Shown here: positions 53,565 to 63,094 of the stretch, in pieces | Layout of the letters: each line of letters starts with the position of its first letter | Position numbering within the stretch: position 1 is the stretch's first letter | Assembly: GCF_019799905.1 (NCBI RefSeq) | Contig: NZ_JABGCI010000001.1 | Location: 1,178,001-1,242,000 of the forward strand | Source: Trujillonella endophytica | Lineage (GTDB): Bacteria > Actinomycetota > Actinomycetes > Mycobacteriales > Geodermatophilaceae | DNA: 64,000 nt | Direction: 5' to 3' | Notes under the pieces: model-generated | Database searches by the model: none | Told to the model about the DNA's origin: nothing | What the model saw: the letters and a program-made list of their open reading frames with translations, nothing else | Translations under genes and position numbers: made by a program

Positions 53565-54716
53565 GTGCGACGCAGCACCTCGACGACCGTGGCCCTGTTC
53601 ACGGCCGCGCTCACCCTCGCCGCCTGCGGGGGAGGGGACGACGACGGCGGGAGTGGCAGCGGTGGCGGCGGCGGTACGGACGCCGCCGAGGCCACCTCGC
53701 TGGCGGACTTCGGCTCGATGGAGGACCTCGTCGCGGCGGCGCAGGAGGAGGGCGAGCTCAACGTCATCGCGCTGCCGCCGGACTGGGCGAACTACGGGGA
53801 GATCATCTCCACGTTCGAGGAGAAGTACGACATCACGGTCAACAGCGCGTCGCCCGACGGCTCCAGCCAGGACGAGCTGAACGCCGTCGAGCAGCAGCGG
53901 GGGCAGGACCGGGCGCCCGACGTGCTCGACCTCGGCACCGCGTTCGCGCGCCAGGCACAGGCCCAGGACCTGCTCGCCCCCTACCAGGTCGAGACGTGGG
54001 ACGAGATCCCCGAGGGCCAGAAGGACCCCGAGGGGCACTGGTACAACGACTACGGCGGCTACATCTCGATCGGCTGCAACGCCTCGATCGTCACCGAGTG
54101 CCCGCAGACCATGCAGGACCTCCTCGACCCCCGGTACCGGGGCCAGGTGGCGCTCAACGGCAACCCGACCCAGGCCGCGGCGGCGTTCAGCGGCGTCTGG
54201 GCGGCGTCGCTGGCCAACGGCGGCGACCTCGACGACATCGGTCCGGGCATCGACTTCTTCGTGCAGCTCAAGGAGGCCGGCAACTTCACCCCGGTCGAGA
54301 GCACGCCGGCCACCATCGAGAGCGGCGAGACCCCGATCGTCCTCGACTGGGACTACCTGAACGCCGCCTACGCCGAGGGGCTGGCCGAGGTGGGCACCAC
54401 CTGGGAGGTCGCCGTCCCCAGCGACGGGCTGTTCGGCGGCTACTACAGCCAGGCCATCAGCGCCTACGCGCCGCACCCGGCGGCCGCCCGGCTCTGGCAG
54501 GAGTTCCTCTACAGCGACGAGGGCCAGAACCTGTGGCTCGCCGGTGGCGCGCGCCCGGTGCGCCTGCCGTCGATGGAGGAGGCCGGCACCGCTGACGCGG
54601 AGGCGCTCGCCGCCCTGCCCGAGGTCCAGGGGAACGCGGAGTTCCCGACCGAGGAGCAGGAGAGCGCCGCCAAGGAGGTCGTGACGGCCCGCTGGAACGA
54701 GGAGATGTCCGGCTGA
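53565..54716 (+). CDS. ABC transporter substrate-binding lipoprotein
   Basis: 383 residues. Signal peptide with lipobox LAAC (Cys21), a Gly/Asp/Ser linker, then a type II periplasmic-binding fold (LVAAAQEEGELNVIALPPDWANY, then LDWDYLNAAYAEG). It resembles binding proteins for spermidine/putrescine, iron(III) or phosphonates; the ligand cannot be read off. GGAGGAAC precedes the GTG. Its stop overlaps the start of the first permease. With the two permeases and ATPase it forms a complete importer. Confidence 0.88.
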   Translation: MRRSTSTTVALFTAALTLAACGGGDDDGGSGSGGGGGTDAAEATSLADFGSMEDLVAAAQEEGELNVIALPPDWANYGEIISTFEEKYDITVNSASPDGSSQDELNAVEQQRGQDRAPDVLDLGTAFARQAQAQDLLAPYQVETWDEIPEGQKDPEGHWYNDYGGYISIGCNASIVTECPQTMQDLLDPRYRGQVALNGNPTQAAAAFSGVWAASLANGGDLDDIGPGIDFFVQLKEAGNFTPVESTPATIESGETPIVLDWDYLNAAYAEGLAEVGTTWEVAVPSDGLFGGYYSQAISAYAPHPAAARLWQEFLYSDEGQNLWLAGGARPVRLPSMEEAGTADAEALAALPEVQGNAEFPTEEQESAAKEVVTARWNEEMSG

Positions 54717-55636
54717 GCACCACCCTGGACGCCCCCACCGCGCCGGCTCCCCGCACCCGCGGGGGCCGGCGCGGCGGTGCCCAGCGCGCCCGGCTGCTGA
54801 GCGCGCTCGGCACGCTGCCGTTCTTCCTCTACGTCGCGGTCTTCCTGCTGCTGCCGCTGGGCGTGCTCGCCGTCGAGGCCTTCCGGGTCACCGACCCGGT
54901 CACCTACGACGACGGCTGGTCGACCGACAACATCGGCCGCATCACCGAGGGCGCCTACGGGCGGGCCTACCTGGGCAGCCTGCAGCTCTCGGCGGTCACC
55001 GCCGTGCTCAGCACGGCCATCGGTCTCGCGCTCTCGGTCGCGATCCTGCGCTCGCGCCGCGGGCGCCTGCTGCGCCGGCTGGTGCTCACCGCCTCGGGCG
55101 TGCTGGCCAACTTCGGCGGCATCCCGCTGGCCTTCGCCTTCCTCGCCACCATCGGCAGCGCCGGCGTGGTGACCTCGCTGCTCACCGACACCCTGGGCCT
55201 GGACGGGTTCTCGCTGGCCTCGATGACCGGCCTGGGCATCGTCTACCTCTACTTCCTGGTCCCGCTGATGGTCCTCACCATCACCCCGGCGCTGGAGGCG
55301 CTGCGCCCGCAGTGGCGGGAGGCCGCCGACAACCTGGGCGCCAGCGGCTGGCAGTACTGGCGGTACGTCGGCGGCCCGGTGCTCGCCCCGCCGGTGCTCG
55401 GCGCGATGATGCTGCTGTTCGCCTCCGCGTTCGCCGCCTACGCCACCGCGAGGGCGCTGGTCGGCAGCAGCGTCCCGTTGATCACGCTGCAGATCGCCGA
55501 CTCGCTGTCGAGCAACGTCGTCGTCGGCGCGGAGAACGTGGGCAAGGCGCTGGCCCTGGGCATGGTCGTCCTCGTCGGCCTGGTGCTGGTCTTCTACGCA
55601 TGGGTCCAGCGGCGTGCGCAGCGGTGGCTCGCATGA
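54713..55636 (+). CDS. ABC transporter permease 1, probable CTG start
   Basis: About 307 residues. Six helices of a binding-protein-dependent inner-membrane permease with the EAA loop EAADNLGASGWQYWRYVGG. The first canonical start (GTG at 54863) would cut off the first membrane helix (LSALGTLPFFLYVAVFLLL). No ATG, GTG or TTG lies in frame upstream, but a CTG overlaps the previous stop (CTGA) and has GAGGAG 9-10 nt upstream. That CTG is taken as the start, coupled to the binding-protein gene. It overlaps permease 2 by 4 nt. Confidence 0.85.
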   Translation: MSTTLDAPTAPAPRTRGGRRGGAQRARLLSALGTLPFFLYVAVFLLLPLGVLAVEAFRVTDPVTYDDGWSTDNIGRITEGAYGRAYLGSLQLSAVTAVLSTAIGLALSVAILRSRRGRLLRRLVLTASGVLANFGGIPLAFAFLATIGSAGVVTSLLTDTLGLDGFSLASMTGLGIVYLYFLVPLMVLTITPALEALRPQWREAADNLGASGWQYWRYVGGPVLAPPVLGAMMLLFASAFAAYATARALVGSSVPLITLQIADSLSSNVVVGAENVGKALALGMVVLVGLVLVFYAWVQRRAQRWLA

Positions 55637-56517
55637 CCGCGATGACCACCGGGGTGACCGGGGCGGGGAGCGTCGCCCCCGAGACGCCGGTCCGGGCCGG
55701 ACGCCGGGGGACCGGCTGGTGGCGCTGGCTCGTGTTCGCCGTCGTCGGCGTCTACTTCGTGGTGCCCCTGGGCGCCTCGATCTGGTACACGATCCGCGAC
55801 CGGCGCCAGGGCGGCATCACCCTCGAGCCGTACACCCGGATCCCGGGCGCGGAGGGCTTCAGCGAGGCGTTCGGCCGCTCGCTGCTGCTCGCGCTGCTGA
55901 CCGTCGTGATCGCGCTGCTGCTCGTGCTGCCGGTCGTCGTGCTCGTCGAGCTGCGGCTGCCCCGGCTGCGCACGGCGGTCGAGCTGATCACCCTGCTGCC
56001 GCTGGTGCTGCCGCCGATCGCGCTCGTCGTCGGCGTCCGCAGTGTGCTGGCCTGGGCGCCGGACTACTTCCTCGACACCCCGGTGGCGGAGTTCATGTTC
56101 GCCCTCCAGGAGCCGGAACTGCCCTGGATCCTGGTGCTGGTGTACGTCGTCCTGGCGATGCCCTTCGTCTACCGGGCGCTGGACGCCGGGGTGCGGGGCG
56201 CCGGACTGCGCACGCTCACCGAGGCGGCCCGCAACCTCGGCGCCTCGTGGCCGCGGGTGATGCTCTGGGTCGTCCTGCCGGTGCTGCGCACCTCGGTTCT
56301 GAACGCCGCGTTCCTGACCATCGCGCTGGTCCTGGGCGAGTTCACCGTCGCCAACATCCTCGGCTTCCAGACCTTCCCGACCTGGATCGTGCTCGCCTCG
56401 GGCGCGGAGCCGCAGCTGTCGGTCGCCGTCTCGGTGCTGTCGCTGCTGCTCACCTGGGCGCTGCTCCTGCTGATCTCCGCGCTGGACCGCCAGCGCAAGG
56501 GGGAGGACCCCGCATGA
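55633..56517 (+). CDS. ABC transporter permease 2
   Basis: 294 residues, six membrane helices, EAA loop EAARNLGASWPRVMLWVVLP. Pairs with permease 1 to form the import channel. The ATG sits in the ATGA overlap with permease 1 and the stop overlaps the ATPase start in the same way. The layout (large periplasmic loop after helix 1, WYTIRDRR) fits PotC/FutB-type permeases. Confidence 0.9.
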   Translation: MTAMTTGVTGAGSVAPETPVRAGRRGTGWWRWLVFAVVGVYFVVPLGASIWYTIRDRRQGGITLEPYTRIPGAEGFSEAFGRSLLLALLTVVIALLLVLPVVVLVELRLPRLRTAVELITLLPLVLPPIALVVGVRSVLAWAPDYFLDTPVAEFMFALQEPELPWILVLVYVVLAMPFVYRALDAGVRGAGLRTLTEAARNLGASWPRVMLWVVLPVLRTSVLNAAFLTIALVLGEFTVANILGFQTFPTWIVLASGAEPQLSVAVSVLSLLLTWALLLLISALDRQRKGEDPA

Positions 56518-57680
56518 CCGCCGTCCCGTCGACGCCCTCGCCGTCGGCCCCGCCGATCGCGCCGCCCACCACGGGGGCGGCCGCCGAACTGCGCCGGCGC
56601 CCCGCCGTCGCCGTGCGCCTGGACGGCCTCACCCGGCGCTACGGCTCGGTGATGGCCCTGGACGGGCTGGACCTCGACATCGTCGGCGGCGAGTTCCTCG
56701 CCCTGCTGGGCCCCTCGGGCTGCGGCAAGACGACGGCGCTGCGCGCGATCGCCGGCTTCGAGCAGCCCGACTCCGGCCGGGTGCTGCTGGACGGCGACGA
56801 CGTCACCGCCGTACCGGCCAGCAAGCGCGACATGGGCATGGTCTTCCAGGCCTACAGCCTCTTCCCGAACCTGACGGTGGCCGACAACGTCGCCTTCGGC
56901 CTGCGGGTGCGCCGGCGCGGCAGCAAGGCCGAGCGCCGGCAGCGCGCCGGGGAGCTGCTGGAGCTGGTCGGCCTCGCCGACCGCGCCGGCCGCTACCCGC
57001 ACCAGCTCTCCGGCGGCCAGCAGCAGCGGGTCGCGCTGGCCCGCGCCCTGGCCGTCGAGCCGCGCGTGCTGCTGCTCGACGAGCCGCTGTCGGCGCTCGA
57101 CGCGCAGGTCCGGGTCCAGCTGCGGGAGGAGATCCGCCGGCTGCAGCTCGAGCTCGGGATCACCACCGTCTTCGTCACCCACGACCAGGCCGAGGCGCTG
57201 TCGGTGGCCGACCGGGTCGGCGTCATGCGTGCCGGGCGGCTGGAGCAGGTCGCCTCGCCCGACGAGCTGTACGAGCGCCCCGCGACGGCGTTCGTCGCCC
57301 AGTTCGTGGGCACCATGAACCGCATCCCCGCGGTGCTCGGCGAGGGCGACGTGGAGTTCCTCGGCGTGCGCCGGGAGGTGCTGGGCGCCACCCCGCCCCC
57401 CGGCCCGGCCGTCGCGCTGGTCCGCCCCGAGGGGTTGCTGGTGGAGGCCGACGAGCGCGGGGTCGGGCGCGTCGTCACCCGCACCTTCTCCGGCGCCAGC
57501 ACCCGGTTGGCCGTCGCCCTCCCGGACGGGCTCGAGGTGCAGGTCGACGTCGCCAGCGTCGACAGCCAGGACCTGACCCCGGGGACCGCGGTGACCGTGA
57601 CCCCCGCGGAGCGTCCCGCGCTGGTCGCCGCGGCCGAGCCGCCCACCGAGGGCTCACCGGTGGGCGGGCCTACCCGCTGA
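56514..57680 (+). CDS. ABC transporter ATP-binding protein (PotA-like)
   Basis: 388 residues. Walker A GPSGCGKTT, Q-loop VFQAYSLFPNLTV, signature LSGGQQQRVALARAL, Walker B VLLLDEPLSALD and switch VTHDQAEALS, followed by a C-terminal OB-like (TOBE) regulatory domain (about 270-375). This domain order is typical of polyamine, iron and phosphonate importers. It ends in an 11-bp 3' overlap with the convergent kinase gene. Confidence 0.9.
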   Translation: MTAVPSTPSPSAPPIAPPTTGAAAELRRRPAVAVRLDGLTRRYGSVMALDGLDLDIVGGEFLALLGPSGCGKTTALRAIAGFEQPDSGRVLLDGDDVTAVPASKRDMGMVFQAYSLFPNLTVADNVAFGLRVRRRGSKAERRQRAGELLELVGLADRAGRYPHQLSGGQQQRVALARALAVEPRVLLLDEPLSALDAQVRVQLREEIRRLQLELGITTVFVTHDQAEALSVADRVGVMRAGRLEQVASPDELYERPATAFVAQFVGTMNRIPAVLGEGDVEFLGVRREVLGATPPPGPAVALVRPEGLLVEADERGVGRVVTRTFSGASTRLAVALPDGLEVQVDVASVDSQDLTPGTAVTVTPAERPALVAAAEPPTEGSPVGGPTR

Positions 57681-59814
57681 GGTCGAAGACCCGGACGGTG
57701 GCCGTGGCCAGGTCGGTGACGTAGGCGCGGCTGCCGTCGGGGGAGACGCCGACGCTGGTGGGCGACTCACCGGCCGGCACGCTGGCCGTCACGGCGAGGG
57801 TGTCGGCGGTGACCACCGACATGGTGCCGCCGTCGACGTCGGCGGTGTAGAAGCGGCGGCCGTCCGGTGCCCAGGTGACGTCCTGCGGTCGCAGGCCGAC
57901 CGGTCCGCGGGCCACGACCTGCTCGGTCGCGGTGTCGACGACGTGGACGTCGCTGCTGTCGAACGCGACGACGGCGACGCGGCTGCCGTCGGGGGAGACG
58001 GCGACGCTGTGCGGCGAGTCTCCGGCCGGGAGCGTGTCCAGGACCCGGCCGTCGTCGGTGAGGTCGAGGACGCTCAGGACGTCGGACTCGTGGTTGGCGG
58101 TGTAGCCGCGCGTGCCGTCGTCGCTCAGCGCGATCCAGTGCGGGTTGGGCGGCACGGCGTAGGAGGCGATCTCGGTCGCTGTCGCGGTGTCGAGCACCTC
58201 GACCCGGCCCTCGTTGTGCAGCGGGATGTAGAGCAGGGCACCGTCGGCGGAGACCGCGGGCGCGAACGGCCTGAGCCCGACCTCGACGGTGTCCGTCACC
58301 TCGTTGGTCGCCGTGTCGACGAAGACGACGGCGTTCTCGCTGTAGTCGGCGTTGTACACCGTGATGTAGGCGCGGTCGCCCGCCGGCGAGAAGGTCACGA
58401 ACTGCGGCGGCCCGGCGTCGATCCGGATCGTCGCGTTGACCCGCAGCGACGTGGTGTCCAGCACCGAGACCACGCCCGCGTCGCGGTGGGCGATGTAGGC
58501 GTAACGCCCGTTGGGCGCCACCGCCAGGTAGCCCGGCGTCGGCGGGACGGGAACGGGCTCGCCGACTGCGGTCGGCACCGCGATGCTGGCCTCCGGGGCC
58601 GGCGGGGGCGGCTCGGGCTGCTCCTGGCGGTCCTCGGCTCCGGTCGTGGCGGGAGCGCTCGAGCCGCCGGCCACGGTGCTGCCGCCGTCGTCGTCCCCGT
58701 CGCGCGGCCACAGCCACACGGTGAGGAGCCCGGCGACGACCAGCAGCGCGGTCACAGCCGCGGCCACGGCGGCGCGGCGGCCGCGTCGGCGCCCGCGGCC
58801 GGGCCTGCCCGGCGGGGCCCAGGCGCCGGGAGGCGGGGGGACGGCCGGCGGAGGGGTCGGCAGGGGGTCCACCGAGCGGTGCCCGCCGTCACCGGAGACC
58901 ACCCCGAGCTCGGTCGGGGCGCCCGTCGGCGCCGGCGGGGTCACGGCGACGGCGACGGGCGCACGGGTCGTCTCCGGGGCGCGCGACGCGGCCGGTGCGG
59001 CCGTCAGCGCGGCGCGGGCCGCGGCGATCAGCTCCCCGGGGGTGTCGAACCGGTCCTCGGGACGCTTCGCCATCCCACGCGCCACCACCTCGTCCAGGGC
59101 GGGTGGCACGTCGGGGACCATCTCGCTGGGGCGGGGCGGGTCGGTGTAGAGGTGTGCGTACAGCAGCGACGGCAGGTCCGTGCCCCGGAACGGGCGTCGC
59201 GCGGTGACCGCCTCGGCCAGCACGCAGGCCAGCGAGTACACGTCGACGCGGCCGTCCAGCGGCTGGTTGGTGAAGCGCTCGGGCGCCATGTAGTCCAGCG
59301 TCCCGACCGTCGCCCCCGTCATCGTCAGCGACGTGCTGGTGCTGCCCACCGAGCGGGCGATCCCGAAGTCCACGACGTAGACGAAGTCGCTGGCGGTCAC
59401 CAGCACGTTGCTCGGCTTGACGTCCCGGTGCACCAGTCCGTCGTCGTGCGCGGCCTGCAGCGCCTCGGCCACCTGGCCGAGCAGCGCGACGGCGCGCGCC
59501 GGCGCGAGCGGTCCGTCCTCGAGGAGCTTGCCGAGGTCGCGGCCGTCGACCAGGCGCATGTCGATGTAGAGCCGGCCGTCGATCTCGCCGTAGTCGTGGA
59601 TGGGGACGACGTGCGGCTCGCGCAGCCGGGCGGCGACGTGCGACTCGCGGCGGAACCGGCTGGCGAACTCGCGGTCGCCGTTGAGCTGCTCGGGGAGCAC
59701 CTTCAGGGCCACCCAGCGGTCCCGGCGGGTGTCCCGGGCCCGCCAGACCTCGCCCATCCCGCCGACGCCGAGGAGTTCGACGAGTTCGTACGGGCCGAAC
59801 GGGCGCGGGGTCAT
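57670..59814 (-). CDS. Membrane Ser/Thr protein kinase with extracellular beta-propeller
   Basis: 714 residues. An N-terminal Hanks-type kinase domain (about 8-270): Gly loop GVGGMGEV (16-23), Lys38, catalytic HRDVKPSN (Asp131) and DFG (149-151), with activation-loop [17 protein letters not shown] Pro-rich juxtamembrane region leads to one membrane helix (about 345-367). The outer part (about 410-714) is a beta-propeller of about seven YVTN-like repeats ([31 protein letters not shown]). PASTA repeats are absent, so it is not a PknB of the cell-wall type. GGAGGAG precedes the ATG. The ligand is unknown. Confidence 0.92.
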   Translation of the reverse strand: MTPRPFGPYELVELLGVGGMGEVWRARDTRRDRWVALKVLPEQLNGDREFASRFRRESHVAARLREPHVVPIHDYGEIDGRLYIDMRLVDGRDLGKLLEDGPLAPARAVALLGQVAEALQAAHDDGLVHRDVKPSNVLVTASDFVYVVDFGIARSVGSTSTSLTMTGATVGTLDYMAPERFTNQPLDGRVDVYSLACVLAEAVTARRPFRGTDLPSLLYAHLYTDPPRPSEMVPDVPPALDEVVARGMAKRPEDRFDTPGELIAAARAALTAAPAASRAPETTRAPVAVAVTPPAPTGAPTELGVVSGDGGHRSVDPLPTPPPAVPPPPGAWAPPGRPGRGRRRGRRAAVAAAVTALLVVAGLLTVWLWPRDGDDDGGSTVAGGSSAPATTGAEDRQEQPEPPPPAPEASIAVPTAVGEPVPVPPTPGYLAVAPNGRYAYIAHRDAGVVSVLDTTSLRVNATIRIDAGPPQFVTFSPAGDRAYITVYNADYSENAVVFVDTATNEVTDTVEVGLRPFAPAVSADGALLYIPLHNEGRVEVLDTATATEIASYAVPPNPHWIALSDDGTRGYTANHESDVLSVLDLTDDGRVLDTLPAGDSPHSVAVSPDGSRVAVVAFDSSDVHVVDTATEQVVARGPVGLRPQDVTWAPDGRRFYTADVDGGTMSVVTADTLAVTASVPAGESPTSVGVSPDGSRAYVTDLATATVRVFDLSG

Positions 59815-59929
59815 CGGATCTCCTCCGGCGGCGCGGCTAGGGACCGCGTCGGGCCGCAGCGTAGGGCCGCGGGGTGGGCGCCGGGAAGGTCGCGCGGGCG
59901 GGCGCGGGTCCGTGCGCCACCATGGCCCG

Positions 59930-61057
59930 GTGAGCGCACCGGACGGCCCCGACCTGGACCTCTCCGACCTCGACCGTTCCGATCCCGGCGGGCGCGCGTG
60001 GATGGACCGGGCGATCGCTGCCGTGGAGGCCGACGCGCACCGCAGCGCCGACACCCACCTGCTGACCTACCCGCTGCCACCGGAGTGGGGCGTCGACCTC
60101 TACCTCAAGGACGAGTCGACCCACCCCACCGGCAGCCTCAAGCACCGACTGGCGCGCTCGCTGTTCCTGTACGGCCTGTGCTCCGGGCAGATCACCGAGG
60201 GGACGACGGTGGTCGAGGCCTCCAGCGGGTCGACCGCCGTCAGCGAGGCCTGGTTCGCGCGGATGCTCGGGCTGCCGTTCATCGCCGTGATGCCGGCGAC
60301 CACGAGCGCGGAGAAGGTCGCCCTCATCGAGTTCCACGGCGGCCGGTGCCACTTCGTGGCGCACGCACCGGACATGTACGAGGAGGCCCGGCGGCTGGCC
60401 GCCGAGTGCGACGGCTACTACCTCGACCAGTTCACCCTGGCCGAGCGGGCCACCGACTGGCGGGGCAACAACAACATCGCCGAGTCGGTCTTCGAGCAGA
60501 TGGCGATGGAGCGGCACCCGGTGCCCGAGTGGGTGGTGGTCGGCGCGGGCACCGGCGGCACGAGCGCGACGATCGGGCGTTACCTGCGCTACCGCCGCCA
60601 CCGCACCCGCCTGGCCGTCGTCGACCCGGAGAACTCGGCGTTCTTCCCCGGCTACGCCACCGGGCGGGCCGACTGGACGACGGGGACGTCCTCGCGCATC
60701 GAGGGGATCGGCCGGCCGCGGGTCGAGCCCTCCTTCGTCCCGACGATCGTCGACCGGATGATCCGGGTGCCCGACGCGGCGTCCCTGGCCGCCATGCGCC
60801 ACCTCGCCACGGCGACCGGCCGGCGGGCCGGGGGCTCGACCGGTACCAACCTGTGGGGCGCGTTCACGCTGGTCGCGGAGATGCTGCGGGCCGGCGTCCG
60901 GGGCAGCGTCGTCACCCTGCTGTGCGACGGCGGCGAGCGGTACGCCCACACCTACTACTCCGACGAGTGGGTGGCCGCCCAGGGCCTGGACCTCGCTCTG
61001 CCCGCCGAGACGCTGCGCCTGTTCGCCGCGACGGGGGAGTGGCAGCCCGCCGGGTGA
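59930..61057 (+). CDS. PLP-dependent cysteine synthase-like protein (Cds1-like)
   Basis: 375 residues, fold type II PLP enzyme. The cofactor Lys is in [11 protein letters not shown], the substrate loop is SSGSTAVSE and the phosphate-binding glycines are GAGTGGTS. The [13 protein letters not shown] stretch resembles M. tuberculosis Cds1 (Rv3684), a cysteine desulfhydrase, more than the O-acetylserine sulfhydrylases; that assignment is tentative. The GTG start avoids an out-of-frame ATG 8 nt upstream. Confidence 0.75.
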   Translation: MSAPDGPDLDLSDLDRSDPGGRAWMDRAIAAVEADAHRSADTHLLTYPLPPEWGVDLYLKDESTHPTGSLKHRLARSLFLYGLCSGQITEGTTVVEASSGSTAVSEAWFARMLGLPFIAVMPATTSAEKVALIEFHGGRCHFVAHAPDMYEEARRLAAECDGYYLDQFTLAERATDWRGNNNIAESVFEQMAMERHPVPEWVVVGAGTGGTSATIGRYLRYRRHRTRLAVVDPENSAFFPGYATGRADWTTGTSSRIEGIGRPRVEPSFVPTIVDRMIRVPDAASLAAMRHLATATGRRAGGSTGTNLWGAFTLVAEMLRAGVRGSVVTLLCDGGERYAHTYYSDEWVAAQGLDLALPAETLRLFAATGEWQPAG

Positions 61058-61090
61058 CCGGGCTCACCAGCCCTCGCCGTCCCAGCCGCT

Positions 61091-61106
61091 GTTACCGGGA
61101 AGTAAC
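61091..61106. promoter_or_regulatory. Palindromic operator, etfBA promoter
   Basis: GTTACCGGGAAGTAAC has perfect 5-bp arms and a 6-bp spacer; read on the other strand the spacer is TTCCCG. It lies 69 bp before the etfB ATG, just upstream of a CATGAT -10 candidate. Fourth member of the site family shared with meaA, the dehydrogenase and ccr. Confidence 0.6.
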
Positions 61107-61175
61107 CTCCATGATCGGAGCCAGGCGGGCCGTCGGGCTCGCGTCCCCTGCACGTTCTCGGAGGTAGGTCTGGCG

Positions 61176-61955
61176 ATGAACATCGTCGTTCTGGTCAAGC
61201 AGGTCCCGGACTCGGGTACCCAGCGCTCGCTGGACCCGTCGGACAACACCGTCGCCCGTGCCGGCGCGGACAACGTCGTGAACGAGATCGACGAGTACGC
61301 CATCGAGGAGGCGCTCACCGTCAAGGAGGCGCAGGGCGGCGAGGTGACCGTGCTCACCGTCGGCCCGGCCAGCGCCACCGACGCGATCCGCAAGGCGCTG
61401 TCGATGGGTGCCGACAAGGCCGTGCACGTCGTCGACGACGCGATCCACGGCTCGTGCGCCATCCAGACCTCGGCGATCCTGGCCGCGGCGCTGCAGCAGA
61501 TGGAGTACGACCTCATCCTCACCGGCGCGACCTCGACCGACGGGCAGGTGGCGGTCATGCCGGCGCTGCTGGCCGAGCGTCTCGGGCTCCCGCAGCTGTC
61601 GGGTGCGCAGAAGCTGACCGTCGAGGGCTCGACGGTGAAGGTGAACCGGCAGACCGACGGCGGCTACTGGGCCCTGGAGGCCCCGCTGCCGGCGATCGTG
61701 TCCACCTGGGACACCATCAACGAGCCTCGCTACCCGTCCTTCAAGGGCATCATGGCGGCGAAGAAGAAGCCGGTCGAGACCAAGTCGCTGGCCGACCTGG
61801 GCATCGACCCCTCCACCGTGGGTCTGGGCAGTGCCACCAGCTCGGTCGTGGACTTCGCCGGCCGCCCGCCGAAGGGCGAGGGCATCAAGGTGACCGACGA
61901 GGGCGACGGCGCGCAGAAGCTCGTCGACTACCTCGCCAGCCAGAAGATCGTCTGA
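61176..61955 (+). CDS. etfB: Electron transfer flavoprotein subunit beta
   Basis: 259 residues. Binds AMP and part of the FAD cradle. MNIVVLVKQVPDSG opens the protein and the ILTGATSTDGQVAVMPALLAERLG segment is the family signature. With EtfA it takes electrons from acyl-CoA dehydrogenases and passes them to the quinone pool. GGAGG lies about 11 nt before the ATG. 34 bp before etfA, same transcript. Confidence 0.95.
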   Translation: MNIVVLVKQVPDSGTQRSLDPSDNTVARAGADNVVNEIDEYAIEEALTVKEAQGGEVTVLTVGPASATDAIRKALSMGADKAVHVVDDAIHGSCAIQTSAILAAALQQMEYDLILTGATSTDGQVAVMPALLAERLGLPQLSGAQKLTVEGSTVKVNRQTDGGYWALEAPLPAIVSTWDTINEPRYPSFKGIMAAKKKPVETKSLADLGIDPSTVGLGSATSSVVDFAGRPPKGEGIKVTDEGDGAQKLVDYLASQKIV

Positions 61956-61989
61956 CCCGGATCGACGCGGAAGAGGAGACGAAGCAGTC

Positions 61990-62955
61990 ATGGCAGAGAT
62001 CCTGGTCCTGGCCGAGCTCAACCCCACCGGTGACGGTGTGCGCAAGACGACGCTGGAGGCGCTGACCGCGGCCCGCGCCCTCGGCGAGGTGTCGGCCGTC
62101 GTCATCGGCGCCCCCGGTGTCGCCGCGGGCGTGCGCGACCGGCTGGCCGAGTACGGCGCGGCGACGGTCTACGTCGCCGAGAGCCCCGAGGTCGACGAGT
62201 ACCTCGTCGCCCCCAAGGCCGAGGTGCTGGCCCAGCTGGTCGGCGAGAAGTCGCCCGCCGCCGTGGTCATCCCCTCCTCGCCGGAGGGCAGGGAGATCGC
62301 CGCCCGCGTGGCGCTCAAGACCGGCAGCGGCTTCCTGACCGACGTCACCGAGATCACCCCCGACGGCACGGCGACGCAGCTGGCCTTCGCCGGCCAGGTC
62401 ATCGTGCACTCGAAGGTGAACGTCGGGACGCCGATCTACACGCTGCGCGGCAACTCCGTCGCCCCCGAGCCGGCCCCGGCCGCGGGCACCGAGCAGCAGG
62501 TCGCCGTCTCGATCTCGGACGCGGCCAAGCAGGCCCGCGTGGTCGACCGCGTCGTCGAGCAGAAGTCCTCGCGCCCCGAGCTCACCGAGGCCGCGATCGT
62601 CGTCTCCGGTGGTCGTGGCGTGGCCTCGGCGGAGAACTTCTCCGTCATCGAGGGGCTCGCCGACTCCCTCGGCGCGGCCGTCGGTGCCTCGCGCGCGGCG
62701 GTGGACTCCGGCTTCTACCCGCACAGCTTCCAGGTCGGGCAGACCGGCAAGACGGTGTCGCCGCAGTTGTACGTCGCGGTCGGCATCTCCGGCGCGATCC
62801 AGCACCGGGCCGGCATGCAGACCTCGAAGAACATCGTGGCCATCAACAAGGACCCCGAGGCCCCGATCTTCGAGCTGGCGGACTTCGGCGTGGTCGGCGA
62901 CCTGAACGTCGTCGTCCCGCAGGCCACCGAGCAGATCACCGCCCGCAAGGCGTAA
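61990..62955 (+). CDS. etfA: Electron transfer flavoprotein subunit alpha
   Basis: 321 residues. The C-terminal FAD-binding domain is intact: [36 protein letters not shown] and [21 protein letters not shown]. The N-terminal half forms the Rossmann-like domain that embraces EtfB. GGAAGAGGAG precedes the ATG. The stop TAA overlaps the first base of a repeat copy. Confidence 0.96.
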   Translation: MAEILVLAELNPTGDGVRKTTLEALTAARALGEVSAVVIGAPGVAAGVRDRLAEYGAATVYVAESPEVDEYLVAPKAEVLAQLVGEKSPAAVVIPSSPEGREIAARVALKTGSGFLTDVTEITPDGTATQLAFAGQVIVHSKVNVGTPIYTLRGNSVAPEPAPAAGTEQQVAVSISDAAKQARVVDRVVEQKSSRPELTEAAIVVSGGRGVASAENFSVIEGLADSLGAAVGASRAAVDSGFYPHSFQVGQTGKTVSPQLYVAVGISGAIQHRAGMQTSKNIVAINKDPEAPIFELADFGVVGDLNVVVPQATEQITARKA

Positions 62956-63012
62956 GGACCCCGCTGCCCCCCACGCCACGCTCCGCGCGGCGCGGGACCC
63001 TTCAGCGGGGCC
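62954..63012 (+). repeat. Dispersed intergenic hairpin repeat, copy D
   Basis: Begins with the last bases of the etfA stop: AAGGACCCCGCTGCCCCCC. Arms CCCCGCTG (62959-62966) and CAGCGGGG (63003-63010) are perfect complements. The core reads CGCTCCGCGCGGCGCGGGACCC. Same orientation as the upstream gene. Confidence 0.75.
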
Positions 63013-63017
63013 GCAGC

Positions 63018-63057
63018 ACCGGGCGCCGGTCCCCTCACCAGGGGGCCGGCGCCCGGT
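63018..63057 (+). terminator. Strong GC hairpin after etfA
   Basis: ACCGGGCGCCGG pairs perfectly with CCGGCGCCCGGT, extended by a T-G wobble and CCCCT/AGGGG around the loop CACC (18 bp in all). It has the same wobble and CCCC/GGGG layout as the hairpin after atpD, and here too it directly follows a repeat copy. Confidence 0.75.
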
Positions 63058-63094
63058 CGCGTCCGCAGCGGGAAGCAGGAGCGACGGAGGCGGG

